This document shows positions 54,646 through 63,775 of a stretch of 64,000 nucleotides of DNA, piece after piece; the first letter of the stretch is position 1, and every line of letters begins with the position of its first letter. Source of the stretch: Athripsodes cinereus. Its lineage: Eukaryota > Arthropoda > Insecta > Trichoptera > Leptoceridae. Made by a program: the position numbers and the translations under genes. The notes below the pieces were generated by a model. The model was not told the origin of the DNA. It searched no databases and was given only the letters and a program-made list of their open reading frames with translations. The stretch is taken from contig OX388306.1 in NCBI GenBank assembly GCA_947579605.1, forward strand, positions 3,100,001 through 3,164,000, read 5' to 3'.

Positions 54646-55985
54646 TTTCACTGCAATATTATTCATACATTTCTTCTTGGGTAAAAAAAGTATTCAAAAT
54701 ACCAATCCGACCTACCTTAAAACATTTTGTATTAAAATGGCCTATTTTTCATCCGTGCTCACTCATTTTCCTCATTTATTTCGCGGACGTCAAGAACTTT
54801 ATTCACGTGGTTAAACCACGACATTCTTGGAGATCTACGCTTTTATACTACTTTTTTTTAAGCACAGTATAAAATTAAACTTTGTTACTTATTTATTTAT
54901 TATTTTTTCACATTATTATTTGATCATTATGGTTATCATATCAGTCACTGTTCAAGATCGAATTGTTTAAATAAATTTTTACAAATTCTACAACTGTAAG
55001 ATTTAATGAAAAAAAAAACAAATACCTAAACCTCAAAAATAATTTACTTTTTACAAAACAACTGGACTGAACAAACAAATTAAATAAAAATTTAATTAAA
55101 CTTTTTGAAACTTCCATTTGTTTTATAAATAAACCCGAGTTCAGTTCGACTGACGCCCACAATGATCTTTTAATTTATCCCTCAAATGTTTTCGACATTC
55201 AACTTTTATTTTATTGAAAGCATTTCAATACTTTTTCTCTTATTTTAAAATAATAATTATAATAAAATGCTGTGAAATGATTGACTGATCATGTTATTAT
55301 TTTTTCTGAGATTATAAAGAAAAGAGAGATTACTTAGACAAAACAAACAAAGAAATTCAATCAAAACAAAAGAAAGAAAAACGTTCTCAACTTTCATTTG
55401 TCCATTTATTCCAAGAATGCTCTAATTTAAATTGATGACTTCTACGTTCAACTATTTATACAGAAACAAAAGAATTAGAAATCATTAGTTAGATATGTGT
55501 ACCTATAGATATGAATACACGGCCTGAGTTTAGAACATCGTACGTAAAACAAAATGGGGAACTTTCACAAAAAAAATCAGCTCAAAAAATAATATAGAAA
55601 ATTATGGTGATTTTTATCTTTGTAAATGTGCATTTTTTGGTTTTGATCACCATTTGAAAAAAGCAATTTTCGCATTTCGCCACAAAAACGTCCATCCATG
55701 ACAGAACAGGTGTTCGACGTTATCAGACGCTACAGTCAGTACTACGAGTCAAATGCAAGCTGAAACAACATAGCGCTCAACGATGTCACAACGGTCTAAT
55801 TCAATGACCTGGCGTATAAAATATATAAAAAACTAAGTTACAGTTAATAGTAAAAATGAAAAATAACAGTAAATCATCTTTGTTTTAGTTTTTTTCTATA
55901 AGCTTAGAATACCTGCTGATAATTTTGATTCACATATGCACAAACTTTAATTAAGTAATAATATTATTTACATTTAAAAAAAATG
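54646..55985. other. Unannotated AT-rich stretch
   Basis: No supported feature on either strand. Confidence 0.25.
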
Positions 55986-55999
55986 TGTATATGTAAGTA

Positions 56000-56000
<1 letters not shown>

Positions 56001-56041
<41 letters not shown>
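56001..56041. repeat. Compound (GT)n(GA)n microsatellite
   Basis: About eleven GT units followed by about nine GA units. Confidence 0.95.
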
Positions 56042-56059
56042 GGTGTATATGTATATGTG

Positions 56060-56199
56060 TATAATGTTTCAACGAAAATTTGTAATATTACTGCAAACTG
56101 TTTTGGTTTATTTATTATGTTACTCATACCTTGTAATGTTTATTGTTTAACTGTTTGTTTGCATAAAATAAAATAAAAAAAAAAAAAAAAAAAAAAAAA
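56060..56199 (+). repeat. Retroelement 3' end with poly(A)
   Basis: TTGTTTGCATAAAATAAAAT leads into a run of about 25 A at 56175-56199. No coding part is recognisable upstream. Probably a LINE or processed-transcript tail. Confidence 0.5.
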
Positions 56200-56999
56200 C
56201 ATTAGTAAAAAATGGAAGATAATCATTGAAATTATAAAACAAAAATTAATAATAAAAAATAAAAATGAAAATTGAAAAGGGGAATTTTAGGAGATAAATT
56301 TCAAAGAGTCCTCAGATCGCGCTATCGACTCATCATCATTAATTCGACGCTAGACTTGAACTTTGAAAGAGTCAAGTTGAATATATCAGCCCCCTGAAAT
56401 GCGTAGTAAGAGCTTTCACACGAACGGCGAATAAAACTATTCCTAAAAATACTTTAATAACCGTTAGAAAAAACAAAAATATACTGTATTAAGTAGGTAT
56501 CCATATAACAAAATATATTAGAAAACTACGTGCGTATATTAGTATCTGAGGTTTCAATTACGTTTTGCCGAGCTTCCAAGAAGTCTGAAATACTCGTAAT
56601 GATGAAAACAACCCCGCATCGATGTCCGATACGTTTAATTATTGTGCTTTCCGATTATAAGCTTTTGGTATAGTTATAATAGAAAACTACGTGATACGTG
56701 CGTAGTGAGCACGTACACGTAAATTAGAACACCCTTATTATTATTAATATTGGTCGGTATTATTTTATTAATAATAATACGTTTTTTTTCTTCTTAGTGT
56801 GAAAATAATGCTGCTATAAGCTGGGTGGAATGAAAAGATCCTTATAATAAAAATAATAATTATATTAAATATTATAAGAAGGGATGAAAAACCCTAATGA
56901 ATACGTAATAAAATATGATACATACTATACATAAAGGCTGAAAGGGTAAAATATTTCATTTATTAAATTATTTATTCATTATTTACTTAACATCTACTA
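56200..56999. other. Unannotated stretch
   Basis: GATCGCGCTATCGACTCATC near 56316 was checked as a hammerhead relative without success. No gene. Confidence 0.25.
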
Positions 57000-57062
57000 T
57001 CTTAGTTTGGGACTAGCTCGGTCTGTGTGAATTGTCTGTACATGTTATGTTATGTTACATGT
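57000..57062 (+). repeat. 3' part of a SINE
   Basis: TTTGGGACTAGCTCGGTCTG, TGTGAATTGTCTGTACATG and TTATGTTATGTTAC match the end of the SINE at 57395-57665. A 5'-truncated copy of the same family. Confidence 0.65.
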
Positions 57063-57394
57063 AAGATTACTTGATATTTTTAAAAGTTCGCATTCAAACA
57101 GTTCCCAAAAGTGCCCTGTGTAGCTCACAGAATCTGGTTTGCACTGTTTGGTTTGCGACTGCGTTTTCCCAAATTCCTCTTATATCCCCGTTATAGAGCG
57201 CAATTATATTTTTAATCTTTGCCAATGGCCCACTGTATGTTCGTGTTCTTTTTCTGTTTTAGAATGTTATGTGAAGTGAGTATGATTAACTTATTTCATG
57301 TTTTTTTTTTGTTTTCATTTTTTTTTGTGGATTTGTAAACATACCTACATATTAATTTGTAATATCCGCAAACTTCGCTGGTCAAATATTGATT

Positions 57395-57665
57395 TAATGT
57401 CGGCCGGTGTGGCGTGGAGGTAACGCTCTTGCCTTTGAGTCACGAGGTCCCGGGTTCGATTCCCGGCCAGGGCAAAGTGAAGAATGACCTTTTTCAAATT
57501 GTCCTGGGTCTGGGTGTTACATGTATATGTGTGTAGTGCATTGTATATGTGTGTATCGTCGTGTTAGTACCCATAATACAAGATTCATCTTAATTTGGGA
57601 CTAGCTCGATCTGTGTGAATTGTCTATGTATGTTATGTTATGTATGTTATGTTATGTATTAATTT
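57395..57665 (+). repeat. tRNA-derived SINE, full-length
   Basis: The head is tRNA-like: GGCGTGGAGGTAACGCTCTT (A-box region), then GTCACGAGGTCCC and GGGTTCGATTCCCGGCC (a perfect B-box). It looks like a tRNA over ~75 bases, but the acceptor strands do not pair in full, and a body (TTGTCCTGGGTCTGGGTGTT) and a TATGT/TATG-repeat tail follow. It is therefore a Pol III-type SINE and not a tRNA gene. Confidence 0.85.
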
Positions 57666-57857
57666 GTAAATCAACGAGTATGTACCAAATGACCGTTTTG
57701 CTTGGCTAATAAATAAATAAATAAAAAAGTATTTCTGCTAACACCATTCTCACTAATCATCACCATACATTTTTTTTATTCTACATATTATTGCAATCGC
57801 AAACTACTTCCGTTTTATTAACTTTATTTATTGCGAGCCGTCTTTATACATAAAAGT

Positions 57858-58105
57858 GCCATGTGGAGCACCCGGTAAAGAATTGGTCTCCCACTCTTCT
57901 CCGTAAGTTTTCGAGTTTCCTGTAAAAGGCAGGTGTTCGAAAAAATTAAGACATTATATTTCTTAATTTCAACGATGAGATTTGCCACGCACCCTGAATG
58001 TCGTGATTTTATATTGGTAGGGATAGGACAGCTTGCATTTTTATTATTTGCAGGTGGTCTGCTGGCTACCCCACTTGAGGAATATGCCATGATGGTATAG
58101 TATAG
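57858..58105 (+). repeat. DR1, full-length reference copy
   Basis: Every landmark of the family is here, from ATGTGGAGCACCCGGTAAAG to TTGAGGAATATGCCATGATG. The first half is almost identical to the inverse of 63685-63775, which makes these two useful for defining the left boundary. Confidence 0.85.
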
Positions 58106-58124
58106 TAGTACCTAGTAGCCTTTC

Positions 58125-58240
58125 AAGAGCATCTTCTTTCATCATCAGGCTAACGTAGCCTTTTATCACATCTGATGATGAGAGCGGAATCTCGAAAGCT
58201 AGCTCGCGATTTATAAAATCACTGTGGAAACACTTATCTT
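58125..58240 (+). ncRNA. Best-preserved hammerhead-like ribozyme motif
   Basis: On the plus strand CTGATGA is at 58172-58178. Stem II pairs GAGA with TCTC around GCGGAA (58180-58193). GAA is at 58194-58196, the palindrome AGCTAGCT at 58197-58204 and C at 58205. This keeps every conserved core base of a hammerhead, and the self-complementary stem III would allow two RNAs to pair. A partial inverse copy (TTTCATCATCAGGCTAACG) lies at 58137-58156, so the site is in a degraded inverted pair. Cleavage would be expected after C58205. Confidence 0.65.
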
Positions 58241-59094
58241 AATATTTCCAGAGTCTAGTCCTAAAGATAGATAAGGATATCGTATTATGAGTAGGACTTA
58301 CGTGACGATACACATACATGTAAATATATTATAGTGCTTATAAAAGTTTTTTTTTTATTAATTTAACGAGAATTCTACAAAGCAGGTAGGTACCTACTGA
58401 TGGTCGAAAACATCAACTAGAAGAGTTATGTTAGTCAATAAGAATCACTCACCAAGTTTCTACACCAAAAAAATATTTTGTACAGTTGAACTAGTCTCAT
58501 TCAGCTACATAAAAAAATGACCACAGGTAAATTCTTATTATTTCAAGTTGACCAATCTACAGGAAAGTAAACAGAAGGATATGTTCTATCAGTACCGTAT
58601 CAGATCTCTCCGACGTTGGCAATCACTCTGGAGAATACCCCGCTAACTCGCGCTGAGAAGGATATATTCAGAATTATTAAAGAAGGTATTATATTATGCT
58701 TCCAACTTTTGTCTTGAACCTTTTGGTTCCAAATAAAAAAATCGATTCTCTCCCTGAATCAACTGGGGTCCTTTAATTTATTATTCTCTTTGATTTCACT
58801 ATTTTATATTTGGAAGCATAACTTTTTCATGTCCTTCCTTTCATGCCATTATTTTGATTCCGTTTTCGTATAAATCAACAAAGTCTTCACCGCCTTCTAT
58901 CTTGTTCGATAACAATAATATTTCTTAATGTCAGAACCTACTGGAATCATTTATTACTTATCTAATTTATAACTTTTTGTTTTCAAGTAAAAAAAATTTA
59001 GTTTTGAGTTTTTCAAACCTGGCTTCGTAAACATTTGGAAAACTATCATAAACTAAAAATGGTAGTATGTAAATAATTTTTAAATTCATTTATT
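58241..59094. other. Unannotated stretch
   Basis: No supported feature. Confidence 0.25.
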
Positions 59095-59230
59095 TATTCA
59101 TTCTTTACAGTACATTGACTACAAACAATTTAATAGAAGATATACATTCAAATTAAATACAATCAATTAACACAGGGCGAGTTTATCGCAAAGGCGCGAT
59201 CTTTTTCAAATAAACAAATCATGCGCAATT
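59095..59230 (-). repeat. T2 tail-family copy
   Basis: Minus strand: GATCGCGCCTTTGCGATAAA, CTCGCCCTGTGTTAATTG and a trailing TGTACTGTAAAGAATGAATA tail, parallel to 4358-4492 and 31678-31795. Confidence 0.5.
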
Positions 59231-59500
59231 CTCTTGGGAATATTAGAAGTGCTTTGAGCATTTATTATTTTTTATCTGAATTAAGGCACAACGTGCAGAT
59301 AACAAAACCAAGCAGATGCCTCAAAACCGTGTTTACAAAATGTAACATTGTTCTCCAATGAGATGTCTGATGGTTTTAATACTAAAAATATCGATGCATG
59401 TGTTAAAAAATAATGAAAAATAGTTGTTAAGCACAAAGGGAAAAAACGCGGTTTACCATTATATTTCACAATATATCTACCATCACGATTATGGCTTCAT
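59231..59500. other. Unannotated stretch
   Basis: A 62-codon minus-strand frame shows no domain. Confidence 0.2.
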
Positions 59501-59502
59501 TA

Positions 59503-59612
59503 ATGGTTAATTCAGCGATGAGGCACGCCACCAGTTTTGAGTCTTATATACCTTTATCTATTAAAAGTTATGTTGGTCTTCTAGCCAGCCCTTTTGTGGA
59601 AGATGCTGATAT
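59503..59612 (+). repeat. DR1, middle and 3' parts
   Basis: TTCAGCGATGAGGCACGCCACC, a shortened centre and GGTCTTCTAGCCAGCCCTTTT-type sequence follow family order. Confidence 0.55.
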
Positions 59613-60160
59613 TCTTTGCAAAGTTAAAAATTTTCATTAAAAAAAACGTTCACTTGGTGAAAATTTGAAAAGAAAACACACTCAAGGTGCCCTAATGAGT
59701 GTATGGTAAAATCTACTAGGTATAACGGATATAAAAATACATGTACAAATAAACATAACATTATCAAATATCATAAGGGAGAATCATTTATTTTCAACTT
59801 ACAAACATCTGCCATAACACTTTTGGTTGACGTGATTCTCCAAACAGGTATGAAATAAAAAACGAAAATAATAAATACCTACATCTTTCTCCGGGGAACT
59901 TTTATCTTGCTGAAAATTGATTTCGTAAAATAAAGTTTCAACTTTTTTGTTTGAAAACTTTATAAGAAAATTGGAAACCAATAATATGGCTTACATAATA
60001 TGTTACTTCTACTGCGTAGTATGATAATAACGATTTGTATATCAAACTGAAGCCAACCAAAAAGTTCAATTCGCACGCTGAAATTATTTATCCAAATATT
60101 CAACAATATGGATTATTTTGATGAAATCCTACTTTCGTCAAATGATATTCATAAATATAT
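59613..60160. other. Unannotated AT-rich stretch
   Basis: No supported feature. Confidence 0.25.
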
Positions 60161-60164
60161 AATA

Positions 60165-60255
60165 ATAATATTAAGAACACTTTATTGATCAGAAAAAAAT
60201 CATGAGCAATTGGCGAGCTTATTGCCTGGAGGTAATTCCTATCTTCCAACAAACC
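60165..60255 (-). repeat. T2 tail-family copy, short
   Basis: Minus strand: GTTGGAAGATAGGAATTACC, CAGGCAATAAGCTCGCCAAT and CAATAAAGTGTTCTTAATAT, a compact member with a clear AATAAA. Confidence 0.55.
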
Positions 60256-60479
60256 AAAATATGTGTGATACTATGTTGAAAATGTGTAATTAATACTAAA
60301 TATGAACAGTTAATACTAAATATATTACAAAAATAAATATAAATTATAGACACTATGTAATATACAGCTCCCCCCACAAGCTAATGGAGCTGATTAAAAA
60401 GACACGGAAGAAGTAGCAAGGTTTGATGGTGAATATTCTTTACTGATTCATCTATGTACCTATCATAGCTAAAACCATA

Positions 60480-61035
60480 ATTAACTCATTCGTCGTATCA
60501 CGATTGGATTACTGCAATGGCATCCTCGCAAATCTGCCACAATATCAACTCCAGAGGATTCAGTCCGTTTTTAATGCGGCTGCACGTTTCATTTATCAAC
60601 TGAATCGCTCTTCACACATATCTGCCACCCTTCAATCTCTTCACTGGCTCAGATGTACGGAGAGAGTCGAATAGTCAAATTAAAAGTGTGTTTGACAGTA
60701 TTTAAGGCATTTCATGCTATGGCCCCAGAATATATCATGGAACTCTGCGGTAGACAGGCGTTAAGTCATAGACAGACAACACTTAAGTCTTGTCAAGATA
60801 TTACAACTAAATTGGAGGTGACTAGCACTGTATCGAAACCAGTGTACGTGGAGCGTTTTTTTTGCAATATCTGCACCTGTAGTCTGGAACAGGCTTTCAC
60901 AAATGATCATAGAAACGCAGGACATATATCGTTTCAAGAACCAACTGAAGACTTATCTATTCAAGAAATCTCACTTGAGATGGATTTTTTTTCACAAAAC
61001 GGTGCTTTACAAAATCATCCAAATAATAATAATAA
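60480..61035 (+). pseudogene. CR1/L2-like pol C-terminal end
   Basis: First frame: NSFVVSRLDYCNGILANLPQ, QRIQSVFNAAARFIYQ and HISATLQSLHWL to a stop at about 60668. After a frameshift: VKLKVCLTVFKAFHAMAPEY. A third frame gives APVVWNRL and FKNQLKTYLFKKSH. These are, in order, the C-terminal blocks (SRLDYCN, AAARxI, SLHWL, HxxAPEY, LKTYLF) of CR1/L2-type LINE proteins. At least two frameshifts make it a pseudogene. The UTR word CGGTGCTTTACAAAAT matches the tails at 30045 and 54190. Confidence 0.85.
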
Positions 61036-61048
61036 ATTATAATAATAG

Positions 61049-61431
61049 GTGAGTGTTTCAATATCAATACAAATGTGATTATTAATAATAGGTGAGTGTT
61101 TCAATATCAATACGAATGTGATTATTAATAATAGGTTAGTGTTTCAATATCAATGCAAATGTGATTATTAATAATAGGTGAGTGTTTCAATATCAATACA
61201 AATGTGATTATTAATAATAGGTGAGTGTTTCAATATCAATACAAATGTGATTATTAATAATATGTAGGTGAGTGTTTCAATATCAATACAAATGTGATTA
61301 TTTATAATAGGTGAGTGTTTCAATATCAATACAAATGTGATTATTAATAATAGGTGAGTGTTTCAATATCAATACAAATGTGATTATTAATAATAGGTGA
61401 GTGTTTCAATATCAATACAAATGTGATTATT
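61049..61431. repeat. 43-bp tandem array, nine copies, at the CR1/L2 3' end
   Basis: The unit GTGAGTGTTTCAATATCAAT plus ACAAATGTGATTATTAATAATAG-type remainder starts at 61049, 61092, 61135, 61178, 61221, 61268, 61311, 61354 and 61397. One unit carries a 4-base insertion and one a GTTAGTG variant. It follows the CR1/L2 end directly, so it may be an overgrown 3' terminal repeat of that element. Confidence 0.93.
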
Positions 61432-62019
61432 GTGTACCAGATCTTTTGTTTCACCATATCAATAACAACTAGTTATAAAATAATTCCCCCTTTATATAAT
61501 ATATACATTGTTCCATCATATTCTTAATCATTTGAATATTGTAAAGTGTGATTGAATATCTGGAATGTAAATACATTTTCTCTCCTCAGAAAAAGTAAAA
61601 TTGAAAATTTTTCCCGTGAATCTGTTCTGAAATCTCCCCTCAAGTTTGATAACCATGTTCGTAATATATCTACGTGTTTATTTAAATTTTACTGCAGATT
61701 GATAACAAACAATTAAATATACATAAATTGCAAATGAAAATACACATTAAAATATATCGCATGGGGTGAATTCACCACAAATAAATTATTGTCATCTAAA
61801 AAAATGTGGTGAAATAAGATGGCAACACGAGAAAAGTGAAGCACTGTCAAATATTAGGTATGTAACTTATCATTTTTAGCAAGTCTTATTATGGCCTCTA
61901 TGTATTTGCAAAACATCCCTTTAAGATATATTATTCACTGTGTCGGTGTTCAAAGAGTAGAATTTTCAGCAAGATTGATAATTTCCTTGCAAAACGAAAG
62001 ACGCCTCTCTCAATAAAAC
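61432..62019. other. Unannotated AT-rich stretch
   Basis: A possible decayed T2-family tail (ATATATCGCATGGGGTGAAT) lies near 61753; nothing else. Confidence 0.25.
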
Positions 62020-62158
62020 TTACGGGTTAGTTGGAAGACATCGCATCCTAGCGATTAACTTGCCTTCTGTAGATTGAATTGTATAACTGATATTTTTAGA
62101 ATACTATGTAATGATTTAAAATCTTGTTACCAATGTACAGTGAAGAATAAAATAAATA
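62020..62158 (+). repeat. T2 tail-family copy
   Basis: TTGGAAGACATCGCATCCTA, GCGATTAACTTGCCTTCTGT and an AATAAAATAAATAAATA tail. It ends where the Penelope-like left arm begins. Confidence 0.55.
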
Positions 62159-62221
62159 AATATAATTTTATAAATAAAATATAAAAATATATTATTGAGC
62201 ACTGTTTAATCTCCACTATGT

Positions 62222-62513
62222 TAGGTAATCTCCGTAATACAAGAGAGACGATGGTCCTGGCTGGGACATGTTTTGAGAATGCCCAATGATAGTTGGCCAA
62301 AAAGAGCACTGTTTTTCCGTCCGCAGGGGTTTCGTCGGCCCGGGCGTCCCTCTTTCACAATACACCGTTCCTATGACAACGATATCAGAGCGCAAGGAAT
62401 GTCGTGGGAAGAGGTGACGCAATTGGCACAGAGACGCTCTGAATGGAGGAGGCTGGTTTCTGCCCTGTGCTCCCGAGAGGAGCGTTGAGGGCGATGATGA
62501 TGATGATGATGTT
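62222..62513 (+). pseudogene. RTE-like LINE end inserted in the Penelope-like arm
   Basis: Frame includes ERRWSWLGHVLRMPNDSWPK-like sequence (a TTTTGAG change breaks it), RPGRPSFT, and RRSEWRRLVSALCSREER with a stop, then a GATGATGATGAT tail. GTTAGGT (up to ATGTTAGGT) flanks both ends. It matches 43008-43292 nearly base for base. The frame at 62273-62488 is its open part. Severe 5' truncation is typical of target-primed insertion. Confidence 0.8.
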
Positions 62514-62525
62514 AGGTTAAATACC

Positions 62526-62561
62526 GAACGTTTTCGCCTATACTTGTAGGCATCTTCAGGG
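62526..62561 (-). ncRNA. Hammerhead-like motif, left Penelope-like arm
   Basis: Minus-strand copy of the site at 63231-63264: CTGAAGA, stem II GCCTA...TAGGC, GAA, AACGTT and C. Confidence 0.6.
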
Positions 62562-62621
62562 AAACTAAAATCTAAAAATTGTGAGGGCTGTTGTATTATT
62601 ATGGAGTAAGTAAACTTAAAT

Positions 62622-63195
62622 ATGTTTAGAAAATACATTTATCCGGTAATGTCAAGATCAACTATTAAACCATTTAAAAAAAATTTATACACTGGTAGAT
62701 TTACAAACGAACTTAATAAAATTGTTAAACAATCATTCAAAAGTGCATTTTATACCAATAATAATATAAACAAATTATTATTTAATCATAAAGACAAGAT
62801 AGATCGAATGGATGGTAGTGGTGTGTATTCTATTGGATGTAACGATTGTGATGCAAAATACATAGGACAGACATTTCGTACAGTGCGTACTAGATTTGCT
62901 GAACATAACAGGGGGTTTAGGGGAATGTCTACATATTCAGAAATTGCGGACCATTGTATCGAATGTGACCATACCTACATTTGACATAAACGGTACAAAG
63001 GTATTACATTCTGTGTGTGGGGCGGGTAGACTAAACGCCTTGGAAACATTAGAGATTTATAGGAATAAGAATAACATTGTAAATATACAGATCCCACCCT
63101 CATCTCCTTTGTTAGTATATCCTACTCCTGCCAACCATCCCGCCTCCATATCTACCATTACCCCTCCCACTACCTGCACCCTTCTCACCACATGA
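62622..63195 (+). pseudogene. Penelope-like protein C-terminus (GIY-YIG endonuclease)
   Basis: The first frame reads NNNINKLLFNHKDKIDRMDG, then GVYSIGCNDCDAKYIGQTFR, TVRTRFAEHNRG and IADHCIECDHTYI to a stop at 62984. GVY...YIG followed by R...H is the GIY-YIG nuclease with the CxxC insert (GCNDCDA) usual in Penelope-like proteins. The second frame continues TFDINGTKVLHSVCGAGRLN and ALETLEIYRNKNNIVN, the usual C-terminal tail. A one-register frameshift near 62970-62980 breaks the protein. The reverse transcriptase is missing because of 5' truncation. Confidence 0.85.
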
Positions 63196-63230
63196 ACAAC
63201 AGCCCTCACAATTTTTAGATTTCAGTTTCC

Positions 63231-63264
63231 CTGAAGATGCCTACAAGTATAGGCGAAAACGTTC
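63231..63264 (+). ncRNA. Hammerhead-like motif, right Penelope-like arm
   Basis: CTGAAGA (63231-63237, a valid CTGANGA), stem II GCCTA-CAAGTA-TAGGC, GAA (63255-63257), palindrome AACGTT (63258-63263) and C (63264). All conserved core bases are present. Penelope-like terminal repeats are known to carry hammerheads, so this is the anchor for reading the other sites. Confidence 0.7.
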
Positions 63265-63451
63265 GGTATTTAACCTAACATAGTGGAGATTAAACAGTGC
63301 TCAGTAATATATTTTTATATTTTATTTATAAAATTAAAAATGGATTTCCACAGCGTAAACACAAAAACTCTTGAATTATTAATAAATATACCTAGTTGAA
63401 TAAAACATTTATTTTGTTTTTAGTTTCGTCTTTTAAGACAAAGTATTTTAC

Positions 63452-63578
63452 CAACAGATGAGGAATTTGCAACCTATCATGAATATTTTAACTGACACGA
63501 AGAGGATGATTCGTACGTTTTTATATGCAACATTATTCTGCTGGTTATCTCACTTGTGTGAAATGCTATGATGATAAG
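63452..63578 (+). repeat. DR1, middle and 3' parts
   Basis: CAGATGAGGAATTTGCAACC, CATGAATATTTTAACTG, GCTGGTTATCTCACTTGTGT and GAAATGCTATGATG are diverged family landmarks. Confidence 0.5.
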
Positions 63579-63684
63579 AATGAATGAATGGAGTCGAAAG
63601 GTTACCGAAAATGGTGATTTGAATGAATAAATGAATGGGGATCAAAAAAGTTTGAAACAGTTTTGAAAAGTTTTTTTTTATTGA

Positions 63685-63775
63685 TTTTTTCGAACACCTG
63701 CCTCTTACAGGACACTCGAAAACTTACGGAAGAGAGTGGGAGACCAATTCTTTACCGGGTGCTCCACGGGATGAT
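63685..63775 (-). repeat. DR1, 5' third
   Basis: Minus strand: CATCCCGTGGAGCACCCGGT, AAAGAATTGGTCTCCCACTC, GTTTTCGAGTGTCCTGTAAG and AGGCAGGTGTTCGAAAAAAT, almost identical to 57858. Truncated 3' just after the A-run. Confidence 0.8.

Larger units (their letters stand above)
62159..63345 (+). mobile_element. 5'-truncated Penelope-like element with inverted terminal repeats
   Basis: Inverted arms are 62165-62225 plus 62515-62608 on the left and 63195-63343 on the right. They share GAGCACTGTTTAATCTCCAC, TATGTTAGGTTAAATACCG, GAAACTGAAATCTAAAAATT (approx.) and their inverses. Between them is the GIY-YIG coding remnant. The left arm is interrupted by an RTE-like LINE end. Both arms hold a hammerhead-like site. 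Inverted terminal repeats around a 5'-truncated body are a known Penelope-like arrangement. Confidence 0.8.

Noticed and set aside
54543..54872. 109-codon plus-strand frame
   Set aside because: Its first third overlaps a DR1 fragment and no family is recognisable.
57060..57260. Possible minus-strand LINE-like peptide (GDIRGIWENAVANQ)
   Set aside because: Too short and without a diagnostic motif.
57400..57475. A tRNA gene with intact B-box
   Set aside because: The tRNA-like part is followed by a SINE body and repeat tail, and a second copy of that tail lies at 57000.
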